Source of the DNA: Pelosinus fermentans
Lineage (GTDB): Bacteria > Bacillota > Negativicutes > DSM-13327
DNA length: 64,000 bases
Direction of reading: 5' to 3'
NCBI GenBank assembly: GCA_002434245.1
Contig: DJJR01000016.1
Span: 140,509-204,508, forward strand
The position numbers were made by a program, and so were the translations under genes. Below the pieces are notes generated by a model that saw nothing but the letters and a program-made list of their open reading frames with translations, had not been told where the DNA came from and made no database searches. Of the stretch, positions 16,670 through 24,666 are shown one piece after another (position 1 is the first letter of the stretch; each line of letters starts with the position of its first letter).

Positions 16670-17260
16670 ATGAAAAAGGTTTATGTAGCAGTTGCATTAG
16701 TTCTGTGCATGCTGCTGAGTAGTGCTGTCGTTTTTGCCGCACCTGGGGACAAACTAATCAAGTTTGGCATGCGCGGTGAAGATGTACAAATGGTTCAAAA
16801 GTCACTTTTAGAAAAAGGTTTCTACTTCGATGAAGTTGATGGTGTTTTTGGGAAGGCAACGTTAAAGGCAATTAAAGATTTTCAAATTAGCAACGGCTTA
16901 CTGGCTGATGGAGTTGTTGGTAAAGAGACTTTACTGTGTTTAGGTCGTCCTGGCAGCGCTGACGGCAATCCAAGCAGGTATAGCAGATCCTTGAATATGA
17001 GTGCATCTGCATATAGTGCTTATGATGCTGGAAACTCCAATCATACATATGGTGGTAATTTAGTACGTAAAGGAATCGTAGCTGTTGATCCTAATGTAAT
17101 TCCCCTTGGAACGAGGTTATTCATTCCTGGCTATGGCCACGCAATCGCAGATGATATCGGCGGTGCTATAAAGGGGAATAAGATTGATCTAGCCTTTGAT
17201 AGCCATGGTGAGGCAATGCAATTTGGCAGAAAAAAAGTAATTGTATACATTTTAGATTAA
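16670..17260 (+). CDS. Secreted PG-binding / 3D-domain cell-wall protein
   Basis: A 196-residue exported protein: signal peptide 1-24 ending in VFA, one PG_binding_1 repeat at about 28-90 (RGEDVQMVQKSLLEKG, GVFGKATLKAIKDFQ), and a C-terminal 3D barrel with VAVDPNVIPLGTRLF, ADDIGGAIKGN and KIDLAFD. It is a probable muralytic or resuscitation-type enzyme. AGAGAGGTGG lies before the ATG. Control by the upstream c-di-AMP riboswitch is strongly indicated by position: there is no gene between them. Confidence 0.9.
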   Translation: MKKVYVAVALVLCMLLSSAVVFAAPGDKLIKFGMRGEDVQMVQKSLLEKGFYFDEVDGVFGKATLKAIKDFQISNGLLADGVVGKETLLCLGRPGSADGNPSRYSRSLNMSASAYSAYDAGNSNHTYGGNLVRKGIVAVDPNVIPLGTRLFIPGYGHAIADDIGGAIKGNKIDLAFDSHGEAMQFGRKKVIVYILD

Positions 17261-17286
17261 CAGGCGTAAAGCCTGTATTTTTTTAG
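17260..17286 (+). terminator. Terminator of the 3D/PG-binding gene
   Basis: CAGGC-GTAAA-GCCTG followed by TATTTTTTT. Confidence 0.88.
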
Positions 17287-17395
17287 AATTAAAAGTGTTT
17301 TTTCGTTTTTGATTCATTCGCTGGTATATAAAGATAAGCCAAATAAGATACTACTCTTAGAGAGAAGAAACAGATTTAGCTGAGGAGTGTATAGA

Positions 17396-17845
17396 TTGGA
17401 TATATCAGGGAATACATTAGCATTGTTATTGGCTTTCGTTTCTGGTGTGCTCATGGCAGTACAGGGAGCTTTAAATGCAGGGTTGAGTAAAGTTATTGGT
17501 CTTCTTGAGACCACTTTGGTTGTGCATATTACAGGTACAATTCTAATCCTATTGCTATTATTCGGAATGAAAATGGGTAAGGGTAATTTATCCGCATTTG
17601 CCGAGGCCCCTTGGTATGTTTATCTTGGAGGAGTAGTTGGCGTGGGAATTATTTATCTTGTAGCTGCCAGCATTCCAGAAGTAGGAGCAGCCAATGCAAC
17701 AACCGCAATTATTGTGGGGCAAGTATTAACAGCCATAATAATTGATCACTTCGGTGCATTCGGCTTAGCACAGATCAGTTATGGATGGAATCAAATATTA
17801 GGTCTTGTTTTATTGGCAATAGGAGGAAAGTTACTTTTAAGCTAA
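17396..17845 (+). CDS. YdcZ/DUF606-family membrane protein (DMT superfamily)
   Basis: A 149-residue protein with about five hydrophobic helices, half of a drug/metabolite-transporter fold. SGVLMAVQGALNAGLSK near residue 18, YLGGVVGVGIIY and a closing GLVLLAIGGKLLL are typical of the family. The start is taken as TTG at 17396, 8 bases from GAGGAG; a GTG at 17387 overlaps the ribosome site. Members often work as pairs, but no second copy is adjacent. The substrate is unknown. Confidence 0.8.
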   Translation: MDISGNTLALLLAFVSGVLMAVQGALNAGLSKVIGLLETTLVVHITGTILILLLLFGMKMGKGNLSAFAEAPWYVYLGGVVGVGIIYLVAASIPEVGAANATTAIIVGQVLTAIIIDHFGAFGLAQISYGWNQILGLVLLAIGGKLLLS

Positions 17846-17983
17846 ATTTATTAGTAAATCAAAGACAGTTTTTAATTTTAGTAGATTTTCTTATTTAACA
17901 ATTAAGAAAGAGGAATAATATAGCTTGCAGTCGAACTATCATTAGTTATTTCAGAAAATAATGACAGTAACGGAGGAATGCAA

Positions 17984-18499
17984 GTGAGCGATTTTGAAAA
18001 TGACAAAACAAATTCGATTGTGGGGCAAGGAAGAAAAAAATACTCTTTGACTTTTGGAGATGAAAAAACGAGCCATACGGGTCTTGATGATATTTATTTA
18101 GAAGTTGAAGAGCGTATACTAGAGGCAATTAAATTTGGCGATCCATTTATATTTGAAGGATCGAATGAGCGAGGCAACCTTTTTTATACCATTGAGCGTA
18201 CAGAAGAGGATTACATTCTTAGTGTTAAAGAAGTTACTGAGGAAACGGCTGATTTACTCAAAAGTACCTTAGAAAGTGTTAAACGACTAGGAAAAGAAAA
18301 AATGGAAGAAATCATGGAAATTATGATATTAGAAGAGATTGATATTGATATCAAAAAAACACGAGATCTGCCTCTCGAATCAAGCTATGAAGCTATTATT
18401 GCATTACTTCAGGAATTAAGAGAAGATGCAAATGAAGCTCTTATTGATAATTTAATTCGCCTTCAAGAGATCATTCGAGAATATGAGAGTGATTTTTGA
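17984..18499 (+). CDS. Conserved-looking acidic protein of unknown function
   Basis: A 171-residue, highly charged and acidic protein without membrane segments or signal peptide. It is predicted helical after residue 75, with Glu/Leu-rich stretches (EKMEEIMEIMILEEIDI, LLQELREDANEAL). The GTG at 17984 is preferred over an ATG six bases earlier because GGAGGA at 17972-17977 is then 6 bases away. It stands alone between the YdcZ gene and tRNA-Val. I do not recognise the family. Confidence 0.6.
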   Translation: MSDFENDKTNSIVGQGRKKYSLTFGDEKTSHTGLDDIYLEVEERILEAIKFGDPFIFEGSNERGNLFYTIERTEEDYILSVKEVTEETADLLKSTLESVKRLGKEKMEEIMEIMILEEIDIDIKKTRDLPLESSYEAIIALLQELREDANEALIDNLIRLQEIIREYESDF

Positions 18500-18624
18500 G
18501 TAAATGGTGTGATCATAATAGAACTACATAAAAACTACTTGCAAAGTAAGTTTGAATACTCTATAATATAAAGAGTGCTCTACTGAATAAATAGTATTTT
18601 GATACAGCACATATGCAATATAAA

Positions 18625-18701
18625 GGGGTTATAGCTCAGTTGGTTAGAGCGCTTCGTTGACATCGAAGAGGTCTGCGGTTCGAGTCCGCCTAACCCCACC
18701 A
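18625..18701 (+). tRNA. tRNA-Val (GAC)
   Basis: A 77-base cloverleaf. Acceptor stem GGGGTTA (18625-18631) pairs with TAACCCC. The anticodon arm is CTTCG-TTGACAT-CGAAG with anticodon GAC. The T arm contains GGTTCGAGTCC, and CCA is encoded at 18699-18701. No variable-arm extension. Confidence 0.97.
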
Positions 18702-18712
18702 TCTAAGAAAAT

Positions 18713-18752
18713 AGACACTACAAGGCTTCGTGAGTCCTGTAGTGTTTTTTGT
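18713..18752 (+). terminator. Terminator of tRNA-Val
   Basis: ACACTACAAGG pairs with CCTGTAGTGT (one bulged A) around CTTCGTGAGT, followed by TTTTTTG. Confidence 0.88.
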
Positions 18753-19126
18753 TTTACTTAAAGATGCTTAAGTACAGTGAATGTTGCTACCTTGCTTTTA
18801 CATTAGCAACCAAGTTAGCTTCTGCCTCGTTTGAAGGGCTCTCATGAATTGAGAGTGATTTCATATAATAAAAGACTGGCACTGCTGCAAGGATATTATC
18901 GTGCAATAGCGAATATAAACAAGGAAACTAGCTTTTTCGAGTAAGTGAATTCTTAAGCTAGGCGGAGGTAACTACCTTCTTTTTGTATAACTCCTACTCC
19001 TTTACTCTCAACTATAGTAAGAGAGAAATGGTTTATTGTTTTACATAGTGTTGCACTAAGATTATAAGCTTGTCTAATAAATAAGTAGAATGATGGAGAT
19101 ACGAAGGCAAGGAGGTTTTAGGTTAG
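18753..19126. other. Intergenic stretch with orphan hairpins
   Basis: No protein gene is seen. The stretch has several inverted repeats: GTTGCTA/TAGCAAC (about 18783-18812), CTCTCA/TGAGAG (18839-18855) and CTAGCTT/AAGCTAG (18928-18961). There is also GGAGGT-AACT-ACCTTC followed by TTTTTG near 18963-18983, which looks like a rho-independent terminator without an upstream gene. A small RNA ending there is possible. Nothing at the tRNA 3' end repeats further on, so there is no sign of an integration site. Confidence 0.3.
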
Positions 19127-20302
19127 ATGGGACGAGAGGGAATTTTAAAAAAAATGACCCAAGAGGATTTAAACCAAATCATTGAGGAACAACAGAATGG
19201 ATTGCAAATTAATTTTAAATATTGTGATCTAAGTGGACTTGACTTATCTGGCAGAAAATTTGAAAGTGTTAATTTTGAAGAGTGTAATTTAAGTGGTGTT
19301 AATTTTAGTGATACAATAATTAAGCAAGGCGAGTTTAAAAATGGTCTTTTAATTGGTGGCAATTTTGAAAGGGCAGATTTATCTACCGTGGATTTTACTG
19401 GCTGCGCAATGCAAAAAGTAAATTTGTCCCATGTTAGAATCGAAGGCGTAGGTATTAAAGAGAGCAACCTTGCAAATGCAAGTTTTAAGAGTGCGAATGT
19501 TGAATTTAGTGATTTAAATATATTTAAAGATGTCAACTTAAGTGATGCTGATTTGAGTGGCTCAAAAATTAGTTGGCTTTATGGAGAAAATGTTAATTTT
19601 AGGCACGCCAATTTTAATGAAGCTTCTATTATTGAGAGCCAAATGAAAGGTTGTAAATTTATGAATGCCTCTTTGGAAAATTCGGACTTGTACTCAGTGA
19701 CATTTAAGGATTGTGAAATGCAAGAATCTGTGTTAGCTAAAGCAAATATTACGAATGTTACTTTTGAAAAGAGTACTTTAGAGAATATGGATTTTAAACA
19801 ATCTGAAATTGCGTATGGGCGTTTTGCTGACTGCAATTTAGACGGTGTTGACTTTAGAGCGATTACTTTAAGCAGTCTTAATGAATTTAGAAATGTAAGT
19901 TTAATTAATGCTGATTTTTCTGAGGCAAAATTTAGTGATAAATCTAAGTTCTATGATGTTAATGCAGCGGATGTAAAAGGATTAGACCTCTCTCCTTGGC
20001 AAAGCTCTGTTAAGGAGCAAGGCAATGCAGCAGTGGTATCGCAACAAGATAAAGAGAGTCTGGCAATGCAAGAATATCAATATCGTCTAAACCTTTTTAT
20101 CGCAAGAAATGTGGGAAGTGAAGTGAACGCCAAAGTTGATTGTGAAATAGCGCAGACGATGTTAGAGCAAGGTTATTCTAATCAGTCAATAGAGGCAGTG
20201 ATTGCTCTATATTCACCTAAAGCCTCGGAACTAGGTAATCGGGCTAGGGTTTACGCCAAGAATGTAGTTAAAAAAGCGGAGAAAGAGAATATGCGCAGGT
20301 AA
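19127..20302 (+). CDS. Pentapeptide-repeat protein with extra C-terminal helical domain
   Basis: A 391-residue protein. Residues 25-290 are about 45 tandem A(D/N)LxX pentapeptides (LSGLDLSGRKFESVNF, NLSDADLSGSK), predicted to form a right-handed quadrilateral beta-helix. The start follows AAGGAGG. The last 80 residues are different: IAQTMLEQGYSNQSIEAVIALYSPKA-like text (near residues 341-366) recalls short helical domains at the ends of plasmid mobilisation proteins. No membrane segment. Some pentapeptide proteins mimic DNA and protect gyrase; no such role can be claimed here. Confidence 0.85.
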   Translation: MGREGILKKMTQEDLNQIIEEQQNGLQINFKYCDLSGLDLSGRKFESVNFEECNLSGVNFSDTIIKQGEFKNGLLIGGNFERADLSTVDFTGCAMQKVNLSHVRIEGVGIKESNLANASFKSANVEFSDLNIFKDVNLSDADLSGSKISWLYGENVNFRHANFNEASIIESQMKGCKFMNASLENSDLYSVTFKDCEMQESVLAKANITNVTFEKSTLENMDFKQSEIAYGRFADCNLDGVDFRAITLSSLNEFRNVSLINADFSEAKFSDKSKFYDVNAADVKGLDLSPWQSSVKEQGNAAVVSQQDKESLAMQEYQYRLNLFIARNVGSEVNAKVDCEIAQTMLEQGYSNQSIEAVIALYSPKASELGNRARVYAKNVVKKAEKENMRR

Positions 20303-20451
20303 AAATAGTAAATAGGATTTGCTGTTATAAGCTATACCTTAACTTGTTCCTTAGTCTTCGCCAATGACTAGAAAGCAAAAAGGATATAAAACCAGTTAAA
20401 AATGATTTGACAACATAAATACTTAATATCGGAGAGGTTTGCGGAAATACA

Positions 20452-20484
20452 AGGATTCTAGCAATATGCTAGAATCTTTTTTTA
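20452..20484 (+). terminator. Rho-independent terminator
   Basis: GATTCTAGC-AATAT-GCTAGAATC followed by TTTTTTT. It lies 150 bases past the pentapeptide gene with no gene between, so it probably ends that transcript. Confidence 0.85.
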
Positions 20485-20594
20485 TGCAATCATGTTTTAG
20501 GTGTAGGAGCGATTTTGATGTATTAAAACAAGATCAATTGGATAAAAGATAATGGATGTGAAAATATTGTAACAAAACTGTAATACATTTTCTT

Positions 20595-20670
20595 TATAAT
20601 TAGAATATATCTGGCAAAGATAACCGAGTTATGGCTCAAAGCATCCACATAAAGAATTAAGCGTTCTGCC
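20595..20670 (+). promoter_or_regulatory. Structured leader candidate, faintly GEMM-like
   Basis: A TATAAT at 20595-20600 would start transcription just before CTGGCAAAG. GGCA (20613-20616) can pair with TGCC (20667-20670). Inside lie the hairpin ATAAC-CGA-GTTAT (20620-20632) and GGCTCAAAGC (20633-20642). The order GGCAAA, hairpin, CAAAGC recalls class I c-di-GMP riboswitches, but their second helix, tetraloop and receptor are not evident. It may be an unrelated leader of the 32-residue gene at 20743. Confidence 0.25.
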
Positions 20671-20742
20671 TTGACTAAAAATTATTGTTGTTGAATCTTG
20701 GAAGCCATTCATAACGGAAAGTGCAATGAGGTGATTAAATAA

Positions 20743-20841
20743 ATGGTTACTCATCTGGCCGACTTTGGAATTGGTCTGATTGTGGGGATGTTTATTTGTC
20801 TATTAGTAATATCGCTTATGATAAAATATAAGGAAAAATAG
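20743..20841 (+). CDS. Tiny membrane protein, 32 residues
   Basis: ATG at 20743 with GAGGTG 9 bases upstream. The product has a short polar head (MVTHLADFG), one hydrophobic helix (residues 9-27) and a basic tail (KYKEK). Size and layout recall KdpF-like subunits, but no kdp genes are near. It is followed by a large hairpin terminator. The preceding leader may be structured. Support is the ribosome site and frame only. Confidence 0.5.
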   Translation: MVTHLADFGIGLIVGMFICLLVISLMIKYKEK

Positions 20842-20896
20842 AATTCAAATGAATAGGTTTCCAGTTTGAGGAGAATTTCAGCAGAGTTACTAGAGA

Positions 20897-20949
20897 AATA
20901 TCGCTAATATACACTTTCCTTTTTAACGGAAGTATATATTAGCGATATT
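20897..20949. terminator. Large bidirectional hairpin between convergent small genes
   Basis: AATATCGCTAATATACACTTTCC (20897-20919) is nearly complementary to 20928-20949 (GGAAGTATATATTAGCGATATT), giving a stem of about 20 bp with an 8-base loop TTTTTAAC. Confidence 0.75.
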
Positions 20950-20976
20950 CATAAATAGAGTATTGGGGGAATGCTG

Positions 20977-21135
20977 TTATTCCTTGAGCGTTAAGCCTTT
21001 GAAATCAAAGGTTCTGTTTGGAAGCGTTATTGTTGTAAACTTTGGAATTTCCTTAGGTATAGCGGCTTTATTCGCTTTTTGAAAGTTCGTTAAATATTGA
21101 TTATTCATGCTTGCATTTACGGCTGATATTGACAT
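20977..21135 (-). CDS. Small protein of unknown function, 52 residues
   Basis: The start is set at 21135 because AAGGAG lies 8 bases upstream; an in-frame start 36 bases earlier has no ribosome site. The sequence begins MSISAVNASMNNQYLTN and ends FDFKGLTLKE, polar and without a membrane segment or Cys. I do not recognise it. Neighbouring genes on this strand are also small and unknown. Confidence 0.5.
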   Translation of the reverse strand: MSISAVNASMNNQYLTNFQKANKAAIPKEIPKFTTITLPNRTFDFKGLTLKE

Positions 21136-21281
21136 TTCAAAAACTCCTTTCTTAAATATTGTTGATAACATGGGGACACAATTTATATCGGATTCTTTTG
21201 TTTGAAATTCATTTAGAATCTATAAAGTTTCTTTATAGATAAAAAATATATTTATCTATAATATTATGGATAAGAACAGAA

Positions 21282-21306
21282 GCCCCCTCAGATGAAATCA
21301 GAGGGG
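21282..21306 (-). terminator. Hairpin downstream of the 65-residue gene
   Basis: CCCCCTCAGA pairs with TCAGAGGGGG with one mismatch around TGAAA. On the minus strand it follows the gene at 21334-21531, but the T-run is poor. Confidence 0.5.
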
Positions 21307-21333
21307 GTGTTGAGAAGCAATTTATTTTCTTGC

Positions 21334-21531
21334 TTACTTATTATTAGAAACTGTGACTTTCGGCGGCGTATTCTTTTTTTGAATAGTTTCATAAACTTCA
21401 GCATATTTTTGAACAACATCATCGGCTATATTCGTAGCTGATGATGTTTCATTTGCTTCCTGAAAATCCAGTTGGTTTAAAACGAGCATAGTTAGTTCAT
21501 GAATTTGGCTCTTAGATAAATTTTTAGTCAT
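21334..21531 (-). CDS. Small protein of unknown function, 65 residues
   Basis: Start ATG at 21531 behind GGAGG. The protein is polar and mostly helical (SQIHELTMLVLNQLDF, VVQKYAEVYETIQKK) with a proline/basic tail. It has no Cys and no signal peptide. A hairpin follows the stop. No family is recognised; a clear ribosome site, a hairpin and isolation from larger genes support it as real. Confidence 0.55.
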   Translation of the reverse strand: MTKNLSKSQIHELTMLVLNQLDFQEANETSSATNIADDVVQKYAEVYETIQKKNTPPKVTVSNNK

Positions 21532-21725
21532 AGCAAGACCTCCATTAAAGATTCTTTATAATATCTTAAGATACCCTAAAATCCTTACAATCATGAATTT
21601 TATAAATGAATATATTTGTATTAAAATCGATATGATATGAAGAAAGAAAAGCAACTAAAATAGCAGACCAATGCTATCGTGTAGTTGCTTGTTCTATAAG
21701 TAATTTAATTCTTAAGTAGATATGG

Positions 21726-22898
21726 TTAAGCGGATTCAAATAATTCTTTAACGGTGTGTAATTCCTTGCGGATGGATATGTTTTGAGGACAATGGCTTTC
21801 ACACTTACCGCATTCTATACAGTTAGATGCATGTGCTGGTGATCCAAGGCGAAAATTATATAGAAATTTATGCCGCTCTCTAACTGCGGGACTATCACCA
21901 AAGATAAAATTATCATTGAGGATTGTAAAACACCCCGGAATGTTCACGCCAGCAGGACAAGGCATACAATAGGCACAAGCGGTACAATTAACTTTTATTC
22001 GCTCTTTAAAAATAGACTTTACTTGATTAATGATGTTGATTTCCTTTTCGGTTAATGAATTTGCATGAGCGTCTTGAGCTATTTTAAGGTTTTCTGTAAC
22101 ATGCTCCATAGTTGACATGCCGCTTAAAGCAATGGATACTTCAGGATGATTCCATACCCAGCGCAGTGCCCATTCAACAGGCGTCATTTTTTGATCTGCC
22201 TGATTAAAAAGGGAAAGAGCATCATTGGGAAGATTTTCAGCAATTTTTCCACCTCTCAGTGGTTCCATAATAGCAATGCCCAATCCCTTTTTGGCTGCGT
22301 ACTCCAATCCTTCTTTGCCAGCCTGATAATTTTCATCTAAATAATTATATTGAATCTGGCAGAATGACCAATCATAATAATCAACGATTTCTTTGAACAA
22401 GCCAACTCTTTCATGAAATGAAAATCCTGCATGTTTGATTCTGCCATCTTGAATTGCCTGATCCAAGAACTCACTAATTCCTGCTTCTTTTAGGATGGGC
22501 CATGTAGAAGCACTAAGTGAGTGGACTAAATAAAAATCAATGGTATCTGTCTCAAGGCGTTTTAATTGTTCATTTAAGTATATATCCATATCAGCTCGTG
22601 TTTTGATTAGCCAGCTAGGAAGTTTCGTAGCTAATTTTACACGTTCTCTATAGCCATCTTTCAATGCTTTTGCCACAAAAGGTTCGCTAGCTCCACCATA
22701 AGCCATACCTTTGCCATGATAAGGATATGCGGTATCTATATAATTTACACCTTCATCGATTGCATGGCGAATCATTGCTATTGATTGTCCTTCATCAATG
22801 TTAGTAGGATCACCGCCGATTATAGGAAGCCTCATACAGCCAAATCCCAGAACAGAAACCATTTCATTTGTCTTTCCATACTTTCTATATAACAACAC
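21726..22898 (-). CDS. Aldo/keto reductase with C-terminal ferredoxin-like 4Fe-4S domain
   Basis: NADPH-type aldo/keto reductase barrel (about residues 1-290; GFGCMRLPIIGG, DTAYPYHGKG, DFYLVHSL, GFSFHE) fused to a tail with two cysteine clusters, CTACAYCMPCPAGV near residue 313 and CIECGKCESHCP near 363, fitting two iron-sulfur clusters. About 390 residues. The start is uncertain: GTG at 22898 (5 bases from AAGGAG) or TTG at 22895 (8 bases). This fused family is common in anaerobes. The substrate is unknown. Confidence 0.88.
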   Translation of the reverse strand: MLLYRKYGKTNEMVSVLGFGCMRLPIIGGDPTNIDEGQSIAMIRHAIDEGVNYIDTAYPYHGKGMAYGGASEPFVAKALKDGYRERVKLATKLPSWLIKTRADMDIYLNEQLKRLETDTIDFYLVHSLSASTWPILKEAGISEFLDQAIQDGRIKHAGFSFHERVGLFKEIVDYYDWSFCQIQYNYLDENYQAGKEGLEYAAKKGLGIAIMEPLRGGKIAENLPNDALSLFNQADQKMTPVEWALRWVWNHPEVSIALSGMSTMEHVTENLKIAQDAHANSLTEKEINIINQVKSIFKERIKVNCTACAYCMPCPAGVNIPGCFTILNDNFIFGDSPAVRERHKFLYNFRLGSPAHASNCIECGKCESHCPQNISIRKELHTVKELFESA

Positions 22899-23157
22899 AA
22901 TCACTCCTTAAATTTTCTTAAAAATATCCCCTCAGATACTTTTATTTTCCATTTCGTTAAAATCTAGATGAATCCTGCCTTGAAACTCTAAGTAAATGTA
23001 TTCTATTTCCATTTTTTTTAAAATGCTTGGGAATGATTCATGGGAAAAGGCAAAGATCGTTAAAATTGCAGGAGAATAAGTCATTAGCCGCGAATTAAAT
23101 TCTTCTTAGTACATATTGTAATACGTATATCTTTCCATAGGAAGAGGGGAGTGGATA

Positions 23158-24333
23158 ATAATAAAACAGGAAGCAGCAGCGCCTCAGCTTTGGACGAAAA
23201 GTTTTCTTTTACTTTGTTTGTCCAACTTGTTTATCTTTACGAGTTTTTACTGTTTATTACCGACGCTGCCTTTATTTATCACTGATGTTCTTGCTGGTGA
23301 TACTAAAATAGTAGGCTATATTTTTGGTGTTTTTGCTCTAGCGGCAGTGGTGTCGCGTCCTTTAGCCGGGCATTTACTAGATACGTTAGGGAGAAAAGCT
23401 ATATTACGCTTATCATTGCTTCTTTTGACTTTGGCTATGCTGGCATACAATTGGGTGACAAGCTTAGTGTTATTGTTTATATTGAGAGGGATTCATGGGA
23501 TATTTTGGGGATTTGCTACCACCGCCTCTGGAACAACAGCAACGGACCTTGTTCCGGCAATTAGGCGCGGGGAAGGAATCGGTTATTATGGATTGTCTAA
23601 TACCATTGCTATGGCCGTGGGTCCTTTGCTGGGGTTAGAAATATTGCAACGATTTGGATTTTCTATATTATTTATTATCAGTTTTTGTTTTGCTGCAGTT
23701 GGATTTTTATGTGCCTGGGGGATTGAGCATCAGGTTGTAAATAAATCGGCAAATACGAAAAGTATTATTTTATTTGAACCCAAGGTTTTTTCCTTTGCCA
23801 GTATAATGTTTTTTGTTGCTGGCTTATATAGCGGAGTGCTTTCCTTCATTGTGCTTTTCGGAAAAGAAATCGGTATTGAAAATCCAGGGAGCTACTTTTT
23901 GGCCTTTGCTGCTGCTCTTTTTCTTAGCAGACCCTATGCAGGGAAAATTCTTGATCAGCAAGGTCCTGTAAAAATTATGTCAATTGGATTTGCTGCGTTA
24001 GCAGCATCCTTTTTATCCTTATTCTTTGCAGACGGAATTGTCTTATTTATGACGTCAGCAGTCTTATTTGGAGTAGGTTTTGGTATAATCCAGCCAACAG
24101 CCTTGACGATGGCAATTAATAAAGTAGGAGCTTTACAGCGGGGCGTTGCAAATGGCACAATAATGACTGCTTTTGATTTGGGTGTGGGGTGTGGAGCCAT
24201 TTTTTTAGGGATGTTGTCAAGTTCCTTTGGTTTATCGTTGATGTATTTGGGAAGTTGCTTCATTGTTATCATTCCTCTTGCTATATTTTATGTAAATCAT
24301 GTGAAAGGATATAAAAAAGAAAATAGTCAATAA
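23158..24333 (+). CDS. MFS transporter with no canonical start codon in frame
   Basis: Major facilitator carrier, about 390 residues and 12 membrane helices; GRKAILRLSLLL (loop 2-3) and RGIHGIFWGFATT are typical of small-molecule or drug efflux members. The conserved beginning (QLWTKSFLLLCLSNLFIF) lies upstream of the first in-frame usual start, a TTG at 23218 that would cut TM1. Upstream in this frame are only ATA codons (23155, 23158, 23161) behind AGAGGGGAG. A GTG at 23151 fits the ribosome site but is one base out of frame. Either ATA is used or a one-base indel is present near AATAATAAAA. Confidence 0.75.
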   Translation: MIKQEAAAPQLWTKSFLLLCLSNLFIFTSFYCLLPTLPLFITDVLAGDTKIVGYIFGVFALAAVVSRPLAGHLLDTLGRKAILRLSLLLLTLAMLAYNWVTSLVLLFILRGIHGIFWGFATTASGTTATDLVPAIRRGEGIGYYGLSNTIAMAVGPLLGLEILQRFGFSILFIISFCFAAVGFLCAWGIEHQVVNKSANTKSIILFEPKVFSFASIMFFVAGLYSGVLSFIVLFGKEIGIENPGSYFLAFAAALFLSRPYAGKILDQQGPVKIMSIGFAALAASFLSLFFADGIVLFMTSAVLFGVGFGIIQPTALTMAINKVGALQRGVANGTIMTAFDLGVGCGAIFLGMLSSSFGLSLMYLGSCFIVIIPLAIFYVNHVKGYKKENSQ

Positions 24334-24354
24334 TTTGCATTAATAACTATCCGT

Positions 24355-24382
24355 ACCTGCATATAGCAGGTGTTTTTTTTCA
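24355..24382 (+). terminator. Terminator of the MFS gene
   Basis: ACCTGC-ATATA-GCAGGT followed by GTTTTTTTT. Confidence 0.9.
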
Positions 24383-24432
24383 TTGAAAAAATATAAATAT
24401 TGCTTACAGCAGGGCTTCTTTGAACGTTTTTT

Positions 24433-24466
24433 AGCAAAAAAAAACCACGCTTATAGTAACGTGGTT
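24433..24466 (-). terminator. Terminator of the small glycine-rich gene
   Basis: Read on the minus strand, AACCACG pairs with CGTGGTT and is followed by a run of T residues. It lies 40 bases beyond the stop of the gene at 24508. Confidence 0.82.
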
Positions 24467-24507
24467 GCAAGAGGGATGAAGTTTGTTGAATGAGTTTTTA
24501 TAATTGA

Positions 24508-24624
24508 TTAGCAGCTAGAGGAACAATCATCATTGGAACAACAAAAGAATAGCAAAATGATCACTATAATAATAATAAAGCTACCACCACCGCGTCCGTT
24601 ACCACCAAAACCACCGAAGCCCAT
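24508..24624 (-). CDS. YjcZ-like small glycine-rich membrane peptide (spore-associated type)
   Basis: A 38-residue peptide: glycine-rich head MGFGGFGGNGRGGGS, one hydrophobic segment FIIIIVIILLFFCC and a short tail rich in Ser, Asp and Cys. AAGGAGG precedes the ATG at 24624. The layout matches the YjcZ/tiny sporulation-protein group of bacilli and clostridia. A sigma-K/E-like promoter lies upstream and a terminator follows, so it is probably a single gene made in the mother cell. Function is unknown. Confidence 0.7.
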   Translation of the reverse strand: MGFGGFGGNGRGGGSFIIIIVIILLFFCCSNDDCSSSC

Positions 24625-24666
24625 AAGTATTCCTCCTTTTTTCATGCTTAGCCTTGTGACTTACTC

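Noticed and set aside
13609..17260. The two 3D-domain genes as a recent duplication
   Set aside because: Outside the 3D barrel they differ (Gln-rich helical region versus PG-binding repeat), and the barrels themselves share only family motifs.
18876..18892. TGGCAC...TGCAA near the pentapeptide gene as a third sigma-54 promoter
   Set aside because: The distance between the GG and GC elements is three bases too short for the -24/-12 spacing.
18625..19126. tRNA-Val as an integration site for a mobile island ending at the pentapeptide gene
   Set aside because: No repeat of the tRNA 3' end, no integrase and no composition break could be seen downstream.
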